The notes under the pieces are model-generated. The model saw only the letters and a program-made list of their open reading frames with translations, was not told the origin of the DNA and did no database searches. From assembly GCA_019245115.1 (NCBI GenBank), contig JAFARZ010000093.1, positions 31,795 through 95,794 of the forward strand: 64,000 bases of DNA, in the 5' to 3' direction. The translations under genes and the position numbers were made by a program. Of this stretch, positions 18,782 through 27,748 are shown piece by piece. The DNA is from Streptosporangiaceae bacterium. Its GTDB lineage: Bacteria; Actinomycetota; Actinomycetes; Streptosporangiales; Streptosporangiaceae. Within the stretch, counting starts at the first letter, position 1; every line of letters starts with the position of its first letter.

Positions 18782-19267
18782 TCAGCCGTGGCCGTCAGGG
18801 AAGCGGTCCGCCACGATCGTGAGAATGATGTCGTGTTCGAGGTATGCCTTCAGTGCGGCGATGAGCTGAGTGAATCCGCCCATCGAGTCAGCCACCCTGG
18901 CGACGATCTCGTCACCGTTTCCGCCGGTGAAGCCGCTCTCCTTGATGGCGAGATAAGTGGTGTCGCCACTACGGGCGTCGAAGCGGAACTCGACCGTCGT
19001 GGCGCCCGGCGCCGGGCCCCATTCGAACTTGACGAGGCGGTTTTTCTCGAAGTCCTTCACCACGACAGGCACGGAGACGTTGTACATCTCCCAGGTCCAT
19101 TCGACCTCCGCGCCGGTCTTCAGCGGGCCGGTGCTCTTGGTGAACCAGAACTTGGCCGTGATCGATGGGTCGGTCAGTGCTTTGAACACCTGGTCGACCG
19201 GACGGCGGATCAGGACGCCGGTATTAACGTCAGGAACCTTCGTAAGCTGCAGGTTCGTGTCAGCCAA
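18782..19267 (-). CDS. SRPBCC (AHSA1-like) protein, CalC-type candidate
   Basis: About 161 residues if translation starts at the TTG at 19267, which has GGAGGTG 8 bases upstream; no ATG start is available in frame. The protein shows VLIRRPVDQVFKALTDP near the N-terminus, then ITAKFWFTKSTG, VEWTWEMYNV, a Gly-rich ESGFTGGNGDE turn and the terminal helix GGFTQLIAALKAYLEHDI. This is the helix-grip fold of AHSA1/CalC-like proteins. In enediyne producers such proteins bind and detoxify the product. The two SRPBCC genes of the window differ clearly in sequence and may bind different ligands. Confidence 0.8.
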   Translation of the reverse strand: MADTNLQLTKVPDVNTGVLIRRPVDQVFKALTDPSITAKFWFTKSTGPLKTGAEVEWTWEMYNVSVPVVVKDFEKNRLVKFEWGPAPGATTVEFRFDARSGDTTYLAIKESGFTGGNGDEIVARVADSMGGFTQLIAALKAYLEHDIILTIVADRFPDGHG

Positions 19268-19611
19268 TGCTGTACACCTCCACTCTTTGTTGCTGTTGCG
19301 CGGCGACTCTACCCAGAGCAAGTCGCCTTATGCCGTGAGTTCGGGCAACCCTAGTAACATCAGGGTTGCATCCTGGCCGCAGGCAAGCAGCGAGCCGCGC
19401 GGAATCTTATGCCAGAAGGGGGATCCTGGCAACCAGGGGTGTTATATACCCTTCGCGATCATTCGGTGAGTATGGCCTGATCTGGGCCGGATTGCTAATA
19501 TGCGGCCGTGGGAACTGCCTTCTAGTCTCATCACCGGTAGATCGTGATAGCCGGATAACCGTAGATCGCCATGATCCGTGTCCGCGGATCGCGAGAAAGA
19601 GAAATACGCTG
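19268..19611. other. divergent intergenic region
   Basis: About 340 bases between the minus-strand SRPBCC gene and the P450 gene. It must hold both promoters. An open frame runs from 19366 into the P450, but its translation before residue 83 is unlike any P450, so I treat it as non-coding. Confidence 0.5.
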
Positions 19612-20976
19612 ATGACCAGTACGCTTCCTTTGCCAAAGATTGCTCCCGGCGGGTTGCCGCTTGTTGGCCATGCTCTCGCCATGAAGCGGCGCACGGGTGA
19701 TTTCCTACTCTCTCTGCAGACAGGTGATCCTGTTGTACGGATACAAATGGGAAGAGCCCATATGTACGTCGTCAACGACCCGGATCTTATACGCGAGGTC
19801 CTGCGCGCGCCAAAGCAGTTCGCACGCGGCGGGCCGGTGATGGACCGGTTCCGGACAATGTTCGGCAATGGGCTCGGAGTTTCCGAGGGCGAGTTTCACC
19901 GGCGGCAGCGGGCGCTGATCCAGCCGGCGTTCCACCATAAGCGGATCATCGCCTACTCGTCGCTCATGAGCGATCAGGTGGCGTCGATGCTGGGCTCCTG
20001 GCGGGACGGCCAGCGCCGTGCGATCGACCGTGAGATGGATGAACTCGCGCTGGCGAACGTGACACATGTAATCTTCGCCGATGACTCGGGTCTCGATTAT
20101 TCTCGGTTTATGGAAGCAACGGCGAATCTTTTGGAAGGGCTTTTCCGTCGTATTACTGACACGACGGGTCTCCTGACCCGGCTCCCAACTCCTAGCAATC
20201 GCAGATACCAGGAGGCGGTAGATTATCTCCGTGGCACGATCGACAAGGTGATCAGCGACTACCGCAACAGCGGAGTCGATCACGGTGATCTGCTGTCGAT
20301 GATGGTAATGGCACGAGATGACAACGGCCAGCCCGCCATGACTGAGAAACAACTTCACGATGAGGTGATGACGTTTTTCATCGGCGGTAGCAATACTGTG
20401 AGCAATACGCTGTCGTGGGCGCTGCACGAGATCGCCACTCATCCTGACGTCGAGAAGCGGCTGCATGAAGAGGTCGACGAGGTGCTGGCGGGCCGGCCGG
20501 CCGGCCATGCAGACATCGAAAGCCTTGACTACACCAGGCGTGTGCTCACCGAAACCCTTCGAGTGCGAACCCAGGGACTTTTTCTCAGCAGGGTCACCAC
20601 GTCCGATGCGGAGCTCGGCGGCTACAGAATTCCTGCCGGAGCGTCGGTTCTCTACAGCTTCTACGCCTTGAACCACAATCCTGCAATCCACTCCGACCCG
20701 GAATCGTTCGATCCCGACCGGTGGCTACCTGAGCGGGCGCGATGGATTCCGCGGGGGGCGTTCATGCCCTTTGGAGTTGGCGTGCACGGGTGTATCGGCG
20801 ACCAGTTCGCCTGGACTGAAATGATTATTTCCCTGGCCACGATTACGGCGCAATGGCGTCTCGTTTCAGTTCCGGGGCACCGGCCACGGCCGAAGCCGGC
20901 GATCACGATGCCGCTGGACGCTCTTCCCATGGAGGTGCGCCGCCGGGATGTCGCGGCCGTCAGCAAGGCCGTCTAG
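19612..20976 (+). CDS. cytochrome P450 monooxygenase
   Basis: The 454-residue protein has the P450 landmarks: the I-helix FFIGGSNTVSNTLSW, the K-helix ExxR (ETLRVRTQ), DPESFDPDRWLPER and the heme loop PFGVGVHGCIGDQFAW with Cys394 as the thiolate ligand. Overall it resembles the membrane-type actinobacterial P450s such as pentalenene oxygenase. The residue before the conserved I-helix Thr is Asn rather than the usual acid, which can alter oxygen activation. The start at 19612 gives the normal length and the PGGLPLVGHA proline-rich opening. Likely an oxidation step on the polyketide core or on an appendage. Confidence 0.88.
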   Translation: MTSTLPLPKIAPGGLPLVGHALAMKRRTGDFLLSLQTGDPVVRIQMGRAHMYVVNDPDLIREVLRAPKQFARGGPVMDRFRTMFGNGLGVSEGEFHRRQRALIQPAFHHKRIIAYSSLMSDQVASMLGSWRDGQRRAIDREMDELALANVTHVIFADDSGLDYSRFMEATANLLEGLFRRITDTTGLLTRLPTPSNRRYQEAVDYLRGTIDKVISDYRNSGVDHGDLLSMMVMARDDNGQPAMTEKQLHDEVMTFFIGGSNTVSNTLSWALHEIATHPDVEKRLHEEVDEVLAGRPAGHADIESLDYTRRVLTETLRVRTQGLFLSRVTTSDAELGGYRIPAGASVLYSFYALNHNPAIHSDPESFDPDRWLPERARWIPRGAFMPFGVGVHGCIGDQFAWTEMIISLATITAQWRLVSVPGHRPRPKPAITMPLDALPMEVRRRDVAAVSKAV

Positions 20977-21038
20977 CTGGTGAAAAGTATCTACGTCGGC
21001 AGCGGCAAGCAGCAGTCTCAGCTAAGGAGGGCTGGATC

Positions 21039-21704
21039 ATGGGGAACACGGTCGTAGTCGGAGTCGGCCCGAATGTCGGCTTCGCTATCGCTCGCGCGTT
21101 CGGCCGCGAGGGCGACCTCATCGGCCTGGTCGCGCGCAGTGAGAGCCGTCTGGAACACTTCGTGCGGGAGCTCAAAGCGGAAGGGATCAAGGCCTTTGCC
21201 TTTCCGGCGGATGCCAGCGATCCGGCTCAGCTCACCGACGCCCTAGAGTGCGCAGGGGAGATACTCGGACCGATTACGACCCTCGAGTACAGCCCGATGG
21301 GCCCGTTCACATCGACGCTCGAGACCACCCCGGAGAGCGCGCTCGACGCGTTCCGCAGGCACACGCTCGGTGCCATCACCGCGGTACGCGCCGTCGCGCC
21401 GGCCATGGAAAAGGCGGGTGACGGCACCCTGCTGTTCACGACCGGCGCCTCAGCTCAGCTGCCGGTGCCAATGCTGGGCAGTGTCGGGATAGCGCAAGCC
21501 GCACTGCGCTCTCACCTTCTGTGCCTGCATCACGAGTTCGCGCCGAAGGGTATCTTCGTTGGTAACGTCTGCATTCACGGCCAGGTCAGTCCCGATGCGG
21601 GCTTCAGCCCAGACGAGATAGCCGATCTGCATCTGGCCATGCGCAGGGACCGCGACAAGCCAGAGCGAGTCATCGGCCAGCTACCACCCGGCATAAGCGT
21701 CTGA
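21039..21704 (+). CDS. short-chain dehydrogenase/reductase-fold protein without YxxxK
   Basis: The 221-residue protein has a Rossmann start VVGVGPNVGFAIARAFGREG and the strand TLLFTTGASAQ, as in SDRs. At the place where SDRs carry the catalytic Tyr-xxx-Lys it reads GSVGIAQAALRSH, so both Tyr and Lys are missing. It may be a non-reductive SDR-fold protein or act on an unusual substrate. AAGGAGG is 8 bases before the ATG. It lies 60 bases after the P450 and upstream of a DUF899 gene, in a run of same-strand tailoring genes. Confidence 0.78.
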   Translation: MGNTVVVGVGPNVGFAIARAFGREGDLIGLVARSESRLEHFVRELKAEGIKAFAFPADASDPAQLTDALECAGEILGPITTLEYSPMGPFTSTLETTPESALDAFRRHTLGAITAVRAVAPAMEKAGDGTLLFTTGASAQLPVPMLGSVGIAQAALRSHLLCLHHEFAPKGIFVGNVCIHGQVSPDAGFSPDEIADLHLAMRRDRDKPERVIGQLPPGISV

Positions 21705-21858
21705 GGTCCCTGCCGGCTGGGACGGTACGGCCCTGGCTGGTCCCGGCGTCTGGTGTTCGACCTCGGAAGATTCGCGGTTGAGTCCACGTGGATCCGGAGC
21801 CCCACCGGCGGGTCAGCCTCGGCTGTCCGCCGAAGAAAACGATCATGCTTGGAGCTTG

Positions 21859-22557
21859 ATGATGAGTGACGCGATCCTGCCCATGTGGCCCGTGGGCACC
21901 AGCAAGGACTACATCGAGGCAAGGATAGAACTGGCAAGGGCGGAGCGTGTACTTCGCGATCAGGTGGAGGCGGTTGCGGCAGCCCGGCGGCGGATGCCTC
22001 CGGGCGCGGTTCTGGGCGACTACACCTTCCAGGAGGGGCCGGCCGACCTGTTCGCGGACGACACCTCGCGCCCGGTGCGGCTCAGGGAGCTTTTCGGCGA
22101 ACGGGGCACGCTGCTCGTTTACCATCTCATGTTCGGTCCCGAAGACGCCGAGGCATGCCCGATGTGTTCCATGTGGGTAGACGGCTTTAATGGGGTCGCT
22201 GCTCATATCGCTCAGCACACGTCATTCGCGGTTATCGGGAAGGCGCCGCTCGCCAAACTGCGCGAATGGGCTCGACGGCGTGCCTGGAATAACCTGCGCA
22301 TAGTTTCCAGCTACGGTACGACGTTCAATGCCGACATGCGCGCTGAGAAGCCTAACGGCGAGCAACGCCCGATGATTAGCGTGCTGGGGAAGGATGGCAC
22401 GGATGTTCGTCATTTCTATACCCTTCCAGCGAACTTTCTTGACGATGCGCAACGCGGTATAGACCTGCTTTCCCCGGTCTGGAACATCCTTGACTTGCTG
22501 CCGACAGGGCGCGGTGACTGGTATGCAGAGAACTCGTATGAAAGTGACTTGCGCTGA
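21859..22557 (+). CDS. DUF899 thioredoxin-like protein
   Basis: The 232-residue protein matches the DUF899 (AhpC/thioredoxin-like) family: an N-terminal helix (YIEARIELARAERVLRDQVE), PVRLRELFGERGTLLVYH, then ACPMCSMWVDGFNG with a CxxC pair, and the C-terminal LLPTGRGDWYAENSY. DUF899 proteins are presumed disulfide or thiol redox proteins with unknown substrate. Thiol chemistry is relevant if the product carries a polysulfide. ATG 21859 or 21862 can serve as the start. A shortened relative of this gene lies at 52051. Confidence 0.82.
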   Translation: MMSDAILPMWPVGTSKDYIEARIELARAERVLRDQVEAVAAARRRMPPGAVLGDYTFQEGPADLFADDTSRPVRLRELFGERGTLLVYHLMFGPEDAEACPMCSMWVDGFNGVAAHIAQHTSFAVIGKAPLAKLREWARRRAWNNLRIVSSYGTTFNADMRAEKPNGEQRPMISVLGKDGTDVRHFYTLPANFLDDAQRGIDLLSPVWNILDLLPTGRGDWYAENSYESDLR

Positions 22558-22584
22558 AAGCCGATCGACTGGAAGATACCGGGC

Positions 22585-23703
22585 ATGCGAGTTGTCTTCA
22601 TACCGGCGCCAGCGATAGGGCATTCATTCCCGATGGTGCCACTCGCGTGGGCGCTCCGGTCGGCGGGCCATGACGTCACGTTCGTCACGGGCGGGGATGG
22701 CCTTACGGTTACCCAGGCTGGGCTCATCGCAACGGATGCGTTGCCGGGCCTGACCACACTCGGCATGCTGTCGGGATTCGTTCGTGACCTGCCTGAACTC
22801 TTCAAGCCCTTCAATGGCTCGCCCATTGAGGAAATGAAGGAGCGAAAACCGGCCATTGTGGCGTCATGGGATCCGTATGTCGACTCCCACGTGGCGCTCG
22901 CTGAGCGTCTCAGGCCAGAGCTTGTGGTATACGATCCTATTTTCGGCGTGGGGCCGCTTGTCGCGGCCAAGCTCGGCATACCCGCGGTGGCGCTCGGAAC
23001 TGGCCTTTGCCAGTATCTGCCGGAAATGCTCCGCGAGCTGCCTGCCGCCGTCGCGTTCCGTCGCCATGGGCTACGGGTCCCCGAAGGAATAGAGACCATC
23101 GCGACGTCGCCGTCGGCCCTCACCGACGGTCCGCCGTTGAAGCGGGTCATGCGATATGTCCCTTACAACGGTGGCGGTGTGCTGCCAGACTGGCTGGCCA
23201 CCCCCGCGAAGCGGCCTAGGATCGCGGTCACCATCGGATCCATGCTGCCCAAAGTCCAGGGATTCGGACCGATCGAACGGGTCATCGCCGCCGCCGCCGA
23301 CGTAGACGCGGAATTCATCCTCGCCCTGGGCGACGCGCCGATCGGCGTGCCCGACGACATGCCGTCGAACGTGCGGACTGTCGGCTGGATACCTATGAAC
23401 GCGCTGCTGCGCACCTGCTCGGCGGCAATCCATCACGGCGGCGACGGCACGACCATGACATGCTGTGCACTGGGCGTTCCGCAGATGGTGCTGCCGAACG
23501 GCCCGGAGCGGTACACCAATGCCGAGTTGCTTCGCTCGCAGGGCGCCGCTTACGTCGTGGACGCCGAGACGCTCACGGCGGCGGCCATCAACGGGCTGAT
23601 TACGAACGGAAACCTGCGCACGGTGGCGGAAGAGCTCCAGTCTGAAATTGCCTCTCGGCCGTCGCCCGCCGAACTTGTTCAGTGGTTGACCAGCCTTCCC
23701 TGA
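22585..23703 (+). CDS. GT-B family glycosyltransferase (GT1/UGT-like)
   Basis: The 372-residue protein has the GT-B layout of antibiotic glycosyltransferases: N-terminal FIPAPAIGHSFPMVPLAWAL, and a C-terminal donor-binding stretch HHGGDGTTMTCCALGVPQ followed by PERYTNAELL, where NDP-sugar contacts lie in the CalG/EryCIII group. It presumably attaches the deoxysugar made by the rmlA, rmlB, 2,3-dehydratase and AKR genes to the aglycone. It is the only glycosyltransferase in the window, so a single sugar, or one iteratively used enzyme, is suggested. It starts 27 bases after the DUF899 gene. Confidence 0.9.
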   Translation: MRVVFIPAPAIGHSFPMVPLAWALRSAGHDVTFVTGGDGLTVTQAGLIATDALPGLTTLGMLSGFVRDLPELFKPFNGSPIEEMKERKPAIVASWDPYVDSHVALAERLRPELVVYDPIFGVGPLVAAKLGIPAVALGTGLCQYLPEMLRELPAAVAFRRHGLRVPEGIETIATSPSALTDGPPLKRVMRYVPYNGGGVLPDWLATPAKRPRIAVTIGSMLPKVQGFGPIERVIAAAADVDAEFILALGDAPIGVPDDMPSNVRTVGWIPMNALLRTCSAAIHHGGDGTTMTCCALGVPQMVLPNGPERYTNAELLRSQGAAYVVDAETLTAAAINGLITNGNLRTVAEELQSEIASRPSPAELVQWLTSLP

Positions 23704-23759
23704 TTCCGCGGGTTATATATCGAATGCGTCTTAAAATGATCGTCTACTGAGGAGGGAAT

Positions 23760-24584
23760 ATGAGCACCGCGACAGAGACCTGGAGCAATGGCGTCAGCAA
23801 GCTCTATGACGAAATGGCCGAGCTGATCGAGGTTCAGGGCAGCAGTATTCACGTTGGCTACTGGCTCGACGAGAATGACCGTACACCGTTGCTTGAGGCT
23901 ATTAACCGATGCACCGACGTGGTTGTCGGCAAGCTGGAGCTCCGGCCAGGTCAGCGCCTGCTCGATATTGGCTGCGGAGTGGCGATGCCGGCCATCAGGC
24001 TGGCCCAGCGCACGGACGCCGACATCACCGGCGTCACGAACAGTCAGTGGCAGGTGAACGCAGGAACTCAGCTGGTAGGTTTCGCCGGTCTTCGGGGACA
24101 GGTTAGAGTCGAATTGGGCGATGCCGCGGCACTGAGCTATCCCGATGACTCTTTCGACGCGGTTCTTATGTTTCAGTCGCTGCAGCATGCTCAGGACCGA
24201 AAGCAATGGCTTCGTGAAATGGTCAGAGTGGTCAAGCCTGGCGGCCGTGCCGTACTCACGGACTTTACCGCGGAGGCGCCGCTCTCCAGTCAGGAGATCG
24301 AAATCCTGCATGGCGGTAGCATGATTCCGCCGCAGCCCGTTCCGTCGATTCTCGAAGAAGTCCGTAGCTGTGGTTTGACAATAGACGAGGCGGTCTCCTG
24401 CGGAGATCGGATACGACCGTCATATCCCGCCTACTTCGAGCGCCTCACACGGATGAGGCCAGCGTTGGAGGCCGCTATCGGCAAGGACAAGGTTGACGGG
24501 CAGGAGCAGGCGATGCGGCATCTCCTGCCGATCTACCACGACAAGATCGGGTATGTGATCATAACCGGGCATAAACCGGAATGA
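23760..24584 (+). CDS. SAM-dependent methyltransferase (RebM-like)
   Basis: The 274-residue protein has RLLDIGCGVAMPAIRLAQR as motif I, VTNSQWQVNAG, DDSFDAVLMFQSLQHAQD and VVKPGGRAVLTDF. The N-terminal SIHVGYWLDEN is typical of the RebM-type natural-product methyltransferases, several of which O-methylate sugars. A strong GAGGAGGG lies just before the ATG. It follows the glycosyltransferase and overlaps the NDP-hexose 2,3-dehydratase start by 4 bases, which favours the sugar or glycoside as substrate. Confidence 0.85.
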   Translation: MSTATETWSNGVSKLYDEMAELIEVQGSSIHVGYWLDENDRTPLLEAINRCTDVVVGKLELRPGQRLLDIGCGVAMPAIRLAQRTDADITGVTNSQWQVNAGTQLVGFAGLRGQVRVELGDAAALSYPDDSFDAVLMFQSLQHAQDRKQWLREMVRVVKPGGRAVLTDFTAEAPLSSQEIEILHGGSMIPPQPVPSILEEVRSCGLTIDEAVSCGDRIRPSYPAYFERLTRMRPALEAAIGKDKVDGQEQAMRHLLPIYHDKIGYVIITGHKPE

Positions 24585-25954
24585 GGGGCGTCGGGATTGC
24601 CGGTCCCGACGCGCTGACGCAGCTCTTCACCCGGTCCGCCCTCGCCGCGGACGGCCTGTTCATGCCCAACGCCGCCATCCACGACTGGCTCGAGCAGCGC
24701 CGCCGGGATAACGACTTCGAGGTCACCGGTGTTCCGTTCAGCGAGCTGACGGGTTGGCGGTTCGAGCCCGGCACCGGAGACCTGCGTCATGTCAGCGGCC
24801 GGTTTTTCGCCATCCAGGGGCTGCGCGTGCGCACCGAGATCGCCGCCTGGTCACAGCCCATCATCAATCAGCCTGAGATAGGCCTCCTTGGGATCGTGAC
24901 CAAGGAGTACGGGGGCGTCCTGTACTTCCTCATGCAGGCGAAGATGGAGCCGGGCTATGCCAACCTCCTGCAACTCGCCCCTACGGTACAGGCGACCCGG
25001 AGCAACGGGGCCGCCGTCCACGGCGGACGCAAGCCGCATTACCTGGAGTTGTTCACCTCGCAGGAGCACGTCCTCGTTGACTCGCTTCAGTCAGAGCACG
25101 GCGCGTGGTGTCTCCGCAAGCGCAACCGCAACGTCGTCGTCCACATACCTGGCCACGTGCCTGAGCGTGACGGCTTCTGCTGGCTAACGCTCGGCCAGAT
25201 TCTGCGTCAGCTCCGCAACGACGACGTGGTCAATATGAACGCCCGCAGTGTGCTTTCCTGCATTCCGGTAGCATCCGGCCATAACGCGTCGGCCAATGGA
25301 GCCGGATGCGCCGGGCTCTGCACAACCGGGCGATCGGTTCGCCGGATTCTGCACTGGCTCGCCGATTTCAGGAGCCGGAAGGAACTGGTCCAGGAGATCA
25401 TTCCCTGCGACAGGGTCGAACAGTGGCGACGGCTCCCGGACGAGATCGTCCATGTCGAGCGGCGGCGCTTTACGGTACGCGGAGTGCGGGTCGAGGCCGC
25501 CAGCCGTGAGATCGGTCATTGGACGCAGCCGCTGCTCTGCCCGGTCGATGCCGGCCTGGCCGCGCTGGTAATCTGCCGCGCCGTCGGCGAGACGCGGCTG
25601 CTGATGCAGGGCCGGGTGGAGGCCGGCACGATCGACGTCGCCGAACTGGCACCTACCGTTCAGTGCGTTCCAGGCGGCGACGAGGGACCTCCACCGCGGT
25701 ACCTCGGCTGGGTCCTCGCAGCCTCCGCCGAGCGGATCCGCTACGACGCGGTCCAGTCTGAGGAAGGCGGACGCTTCTATCACGCACGAAGTCGCTATAT
25801 GATTCTGGAGGCTGATGAGGAGTTCGCCGCGCAGCCGCCTGACGACTACATCTGGGTTACTTTCGGGGCTGCCACGGAGCTAACCGGTCTTGGTTACCAC
25901 CTGAACGTGCAGGCCCGTACGTTGATCGCGGCCTTGCGGAGCATCCTCGCCTGA
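24581..25954 (+). CDS. NDP-hexose 2,3-dehydratase
   Basis: The 457-residue protein has the duplicated architecture of TylX3/EryBVI/StrO-type 2,3-dehydratases. Two halves share the same elements: DFEVTGVPFSEL, EIAAWSQPIINQPEIG and MQAKMEPGYANLLQLAPTVQ in the first; REIGHWTQPLLCPVDAG and MQGRVEAGTIDVAELAPTVQ in the second. The enzyme removes the C2 hydroxyl of dTDP-4-keto-6-deoxyglucose, starting 2-deoxysugar formation; the aldo/keto reductase at 12245 would complete the 2,3-step. The ATG overlaps the upstream stop (ATGA). Confidence 0.93.
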   Translation: MRGVGIAGPDALTQLFTRSALAADGLFMPNAAIHDWLEQRRRDNDFEVTGVPFSELTGWRFEPGTGDLRHVSGRFFAIQGLRVRTEIAAWSQPIINQPEIGLLGIVTKEYGGVLYFLMQAKMEPGYANLLQLAPTVQATRSNGAAVHGGRKPHYLELFTSQEHVLVDSLQSEHGAWCLRKRNRNVVVHIPGHVPERDGFCWLTLGQILRQLRNDDVVNMNARSVLSCIPVASGHNASANGAGCAGLCTTGRSVRRILHWLADFRSRKELVQEIIPCDRVEQWRRLPDEIVHVERRRFTVRGVRVEAASREIGHWTQPLLCPVDAGLAALVICRAVGETRLLMQGRVEAGTIDVAELAPTVQCVPGGDEGPPPRYLGWVLAASAERIRYDAVQSEEGGRFYHARSRYMILEADEEFAAQPPDDYIWVTFGAATELTGLGYHLNVQARTLIAALRSILA

Positions 25955-26069
25955 TTCCTCAGCCCCTGTCCGGTGCCGCCGCGATCACGCTTACAGTAAG
26001 GTCTACCAGTGCGGCTCCGGAGAGTAGCGCTATATTATTTTAAGTGTATACGCGCCCCTTGCCGCGCCG

Positions 26070-26093
26070 GGCTGGCCCGCTGACCGGCCAGCC
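26070..26093. promoter_or_regulatory. inverted repeat upstream of MFS exporter
   Basis: GGCTGGCC (26070-26077) pairs with GGCCAGCC (26086-26093) across 8 bases, about 15 bases before the first possible start of the transporter gene and just downstream of an AT-rich stretch. It could be an operator for the exporter or a short terminator of the sugar genes. No regulator is assigned. Confidence 0.35.
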
Positions 26094-26143
26094 GTCGCGG
26101 CTGCGAGATGGACGGGTCAACCACGGAGGAGGATTCGGCGGAC

Positions 26144-27748
26144 ATGACAGGTAATATCAGCGCCGCTGTTACCGGCAGTGCCACTGAGCAGCCTGCGGAT
26201 AAGGTTCCAGTCCGCCTGTGGCTCGGTCTGATCGCGCTTGCGCTCGCCACGATGATGCATGGCGTCGACGCGACGATCGTCACGGTAGCCAGCCCAACCA
26301 TCAGCCGTGATTTGCACACAGGACTCTCCGAGCTGTTGTGGATCACAACCGGCTACATGCTCGCTTACGCCGCATCGCTGGTGGCGGTAGGCAGGATCGG
26401 TGACCGCTACGGTCACCGCCGCATCTTTCTGGCAGGCATAATCGGTTTCATCCTCAGCTCGGTTCTGGCCGGCCTCTCGCAGAGCATCGGGATGCTCATA
26501 GCCTTCCGGATCCTGCAGGGGCTCTGCGGTGCGAGCCTGGTTCCTTCCGCCCTGGCGATCCTGCGCTTGACCTTCCCCGCGACCAAATTCAAGATCGCGA
26601 TCGGGGTGTTCACCGGGGTTTTCGCGCTGTCTTCGGCGGCCGGACCGTCCGTTGGCGGAATCGTCGTCGAATACGCGGGATGGCGCTGGGCCTTTTTCAT
26701 CAACGTGGTCATCGGCGCCGTAGCCTTCGTCCTCACGCTCCTGCTGATCCCGTCGAGCGCGCCACAGGACGCGGAGCGCTCTCTGGACGTCCCTGGCATC
26801 AGCCTGCTCGCCGTGGCGCTCTCCATGCTGACGCTGGGCGTCAATCAGGCTGCGGACGAGGGATGGGACGGCCTGCTGCCCATCGTGTGTTTCGTTACCG
26901 CAGTCCTTTTCGCCACGCTGTTCGTACTGCGCGAGCGTACGACGCGGGAACCGCTCTTGCCGCTTGAGATCTTCCACTCCCGATCCTTCGTAGCAGGCTG
27001 CCTGCTCGTTTTGTGCGCCTCGGGGCTCATGTTCGCGCTGTGGTTCTACCTTTCGCTCTTCCTCCAGAACGTGCAGGGAGCCAGTCCGCTACGCACCGGC
27101 CTGGAACTGCTGCCCATCTCGGTGGCGGGCATCGCCGCCGCCCCCCTGGGCGGCGTGCTCAACCAGAAAGTCGGCCCCCGGCCGCCGCTCGCACTGGGCA
27201 TCCTCTTCAGCCTGGTCAGTTTCTACGGCCTGTCCCGGCTGTCGGTTGGAAGCGGATACGGATCCACCTGGCCCTTCCTGGTAACGCTGGGCTTCAGCAT
27301 GGCCTTCACCGTGCCGGTCGGCATCGAGGCGGTGGTCAGCAGCGCGGCCAAGAAGGTGGCCGGCGTCGCCTCCGGCGTCGCGGAGACAATGGGCAGCCTC
27401 GGCCCCGCCCTGGGCGTCGCGGCTACAGGTACCGCGATGGCATTTATCGTTCGTGGTGATCTCGCTGGCCGGCTAGCCGGCGCGGGCGTTCCCGCGCCGG
27501 CCGCCGCGCTCGTCAGCAAGAGCAGTGAGGCAATCGCGCAAGGATCTCGCCCGAGGCTTCCTCAGGTAGCGCACCCGGAATTGGCGGTCATTACCCGGGT
27601 GGCCCATCAATCCTACGTTCAAGGGTTGCACACAATACTTATAGCTGCCATGGTGGTTCTCGTCGTTTTCCTGCCATTTACTTACTTCATCAAGCCGTCC
27701 GCCCCCGAAGTGCAACGGTCGAGCGATCCAATAAAGGAGAATGTGTAA
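26144..27748 (+). CDS. MFS drug exporter, DHA2 (14-TM, EmrB/QacA-like) family
   Basis: The product of about 534 residues has 14 hydrophobic segments typical of DHA2 drug:proton antiporters. It shows motif A-like GRIGDRYGHRRIF, motif D1-like VASPTISRDLHTG with a preceding Asp in HGVDATI, and a motif C-like LSSAAGPSVGGIV. Antibiotic clusters use such pumps for export and self-resistance. ATG 26144 is preferred because AGGAGG is 11 bases upstream; ATG 26108 is also possible. The stop codon overlaps the start of the EF-hand gene (TAATG). Confidence 0.88.
   Translation: MTGNISAAVTGSATEQPADKVPVRLWLGLIALALATMMHGVDATIVTVASPTISRDLHTGLSELLWITTGYMLAYAASLVAVGRIGDRYGHRRIFLAGIIGFILSSVLAGLSQSIGMLIAFRILQGLCGASLVPSALAILRLTFPATKFKIAIGVFTGVFALSSAAGPSVGGIVVEYAGWRWAFFINVVIGAVAFVLTLLLIPSSAPQDAERSLDVPGISLLAVALSMLTLGVNQAADEGWDGLLPIVCFVTAVLFATLFVLRERTTREPLLPLEIFHSRSFVAGCLLVLCASGLMFALWFYLSLFLQNVQGASPLRTGLELLPISVAGIAAAPLGGVLNQKVGPRPPLALGILFSLVSFYGLSRLSVGSGYGSTWPFLVTLGFSMAFTVPVGIEAVVSSAAKKVAGVASGVAETMGSLGPALGVAATGTAMAFIVRGDLAGRLAGAGVPAPAAALVSKSSEAIAQGSRPRLPQVAHPELAVITRVAHQSYVQGLHTILIAAMVVLVVFLPFTYFIKPSAPEVQRSSDPIKENV

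Noticed and set aside
19366..19611. N-terminal extension of the P450
   Set aside because: Extra 82 residues do not resemble P450s, and ATG 19612 gives the normal length.
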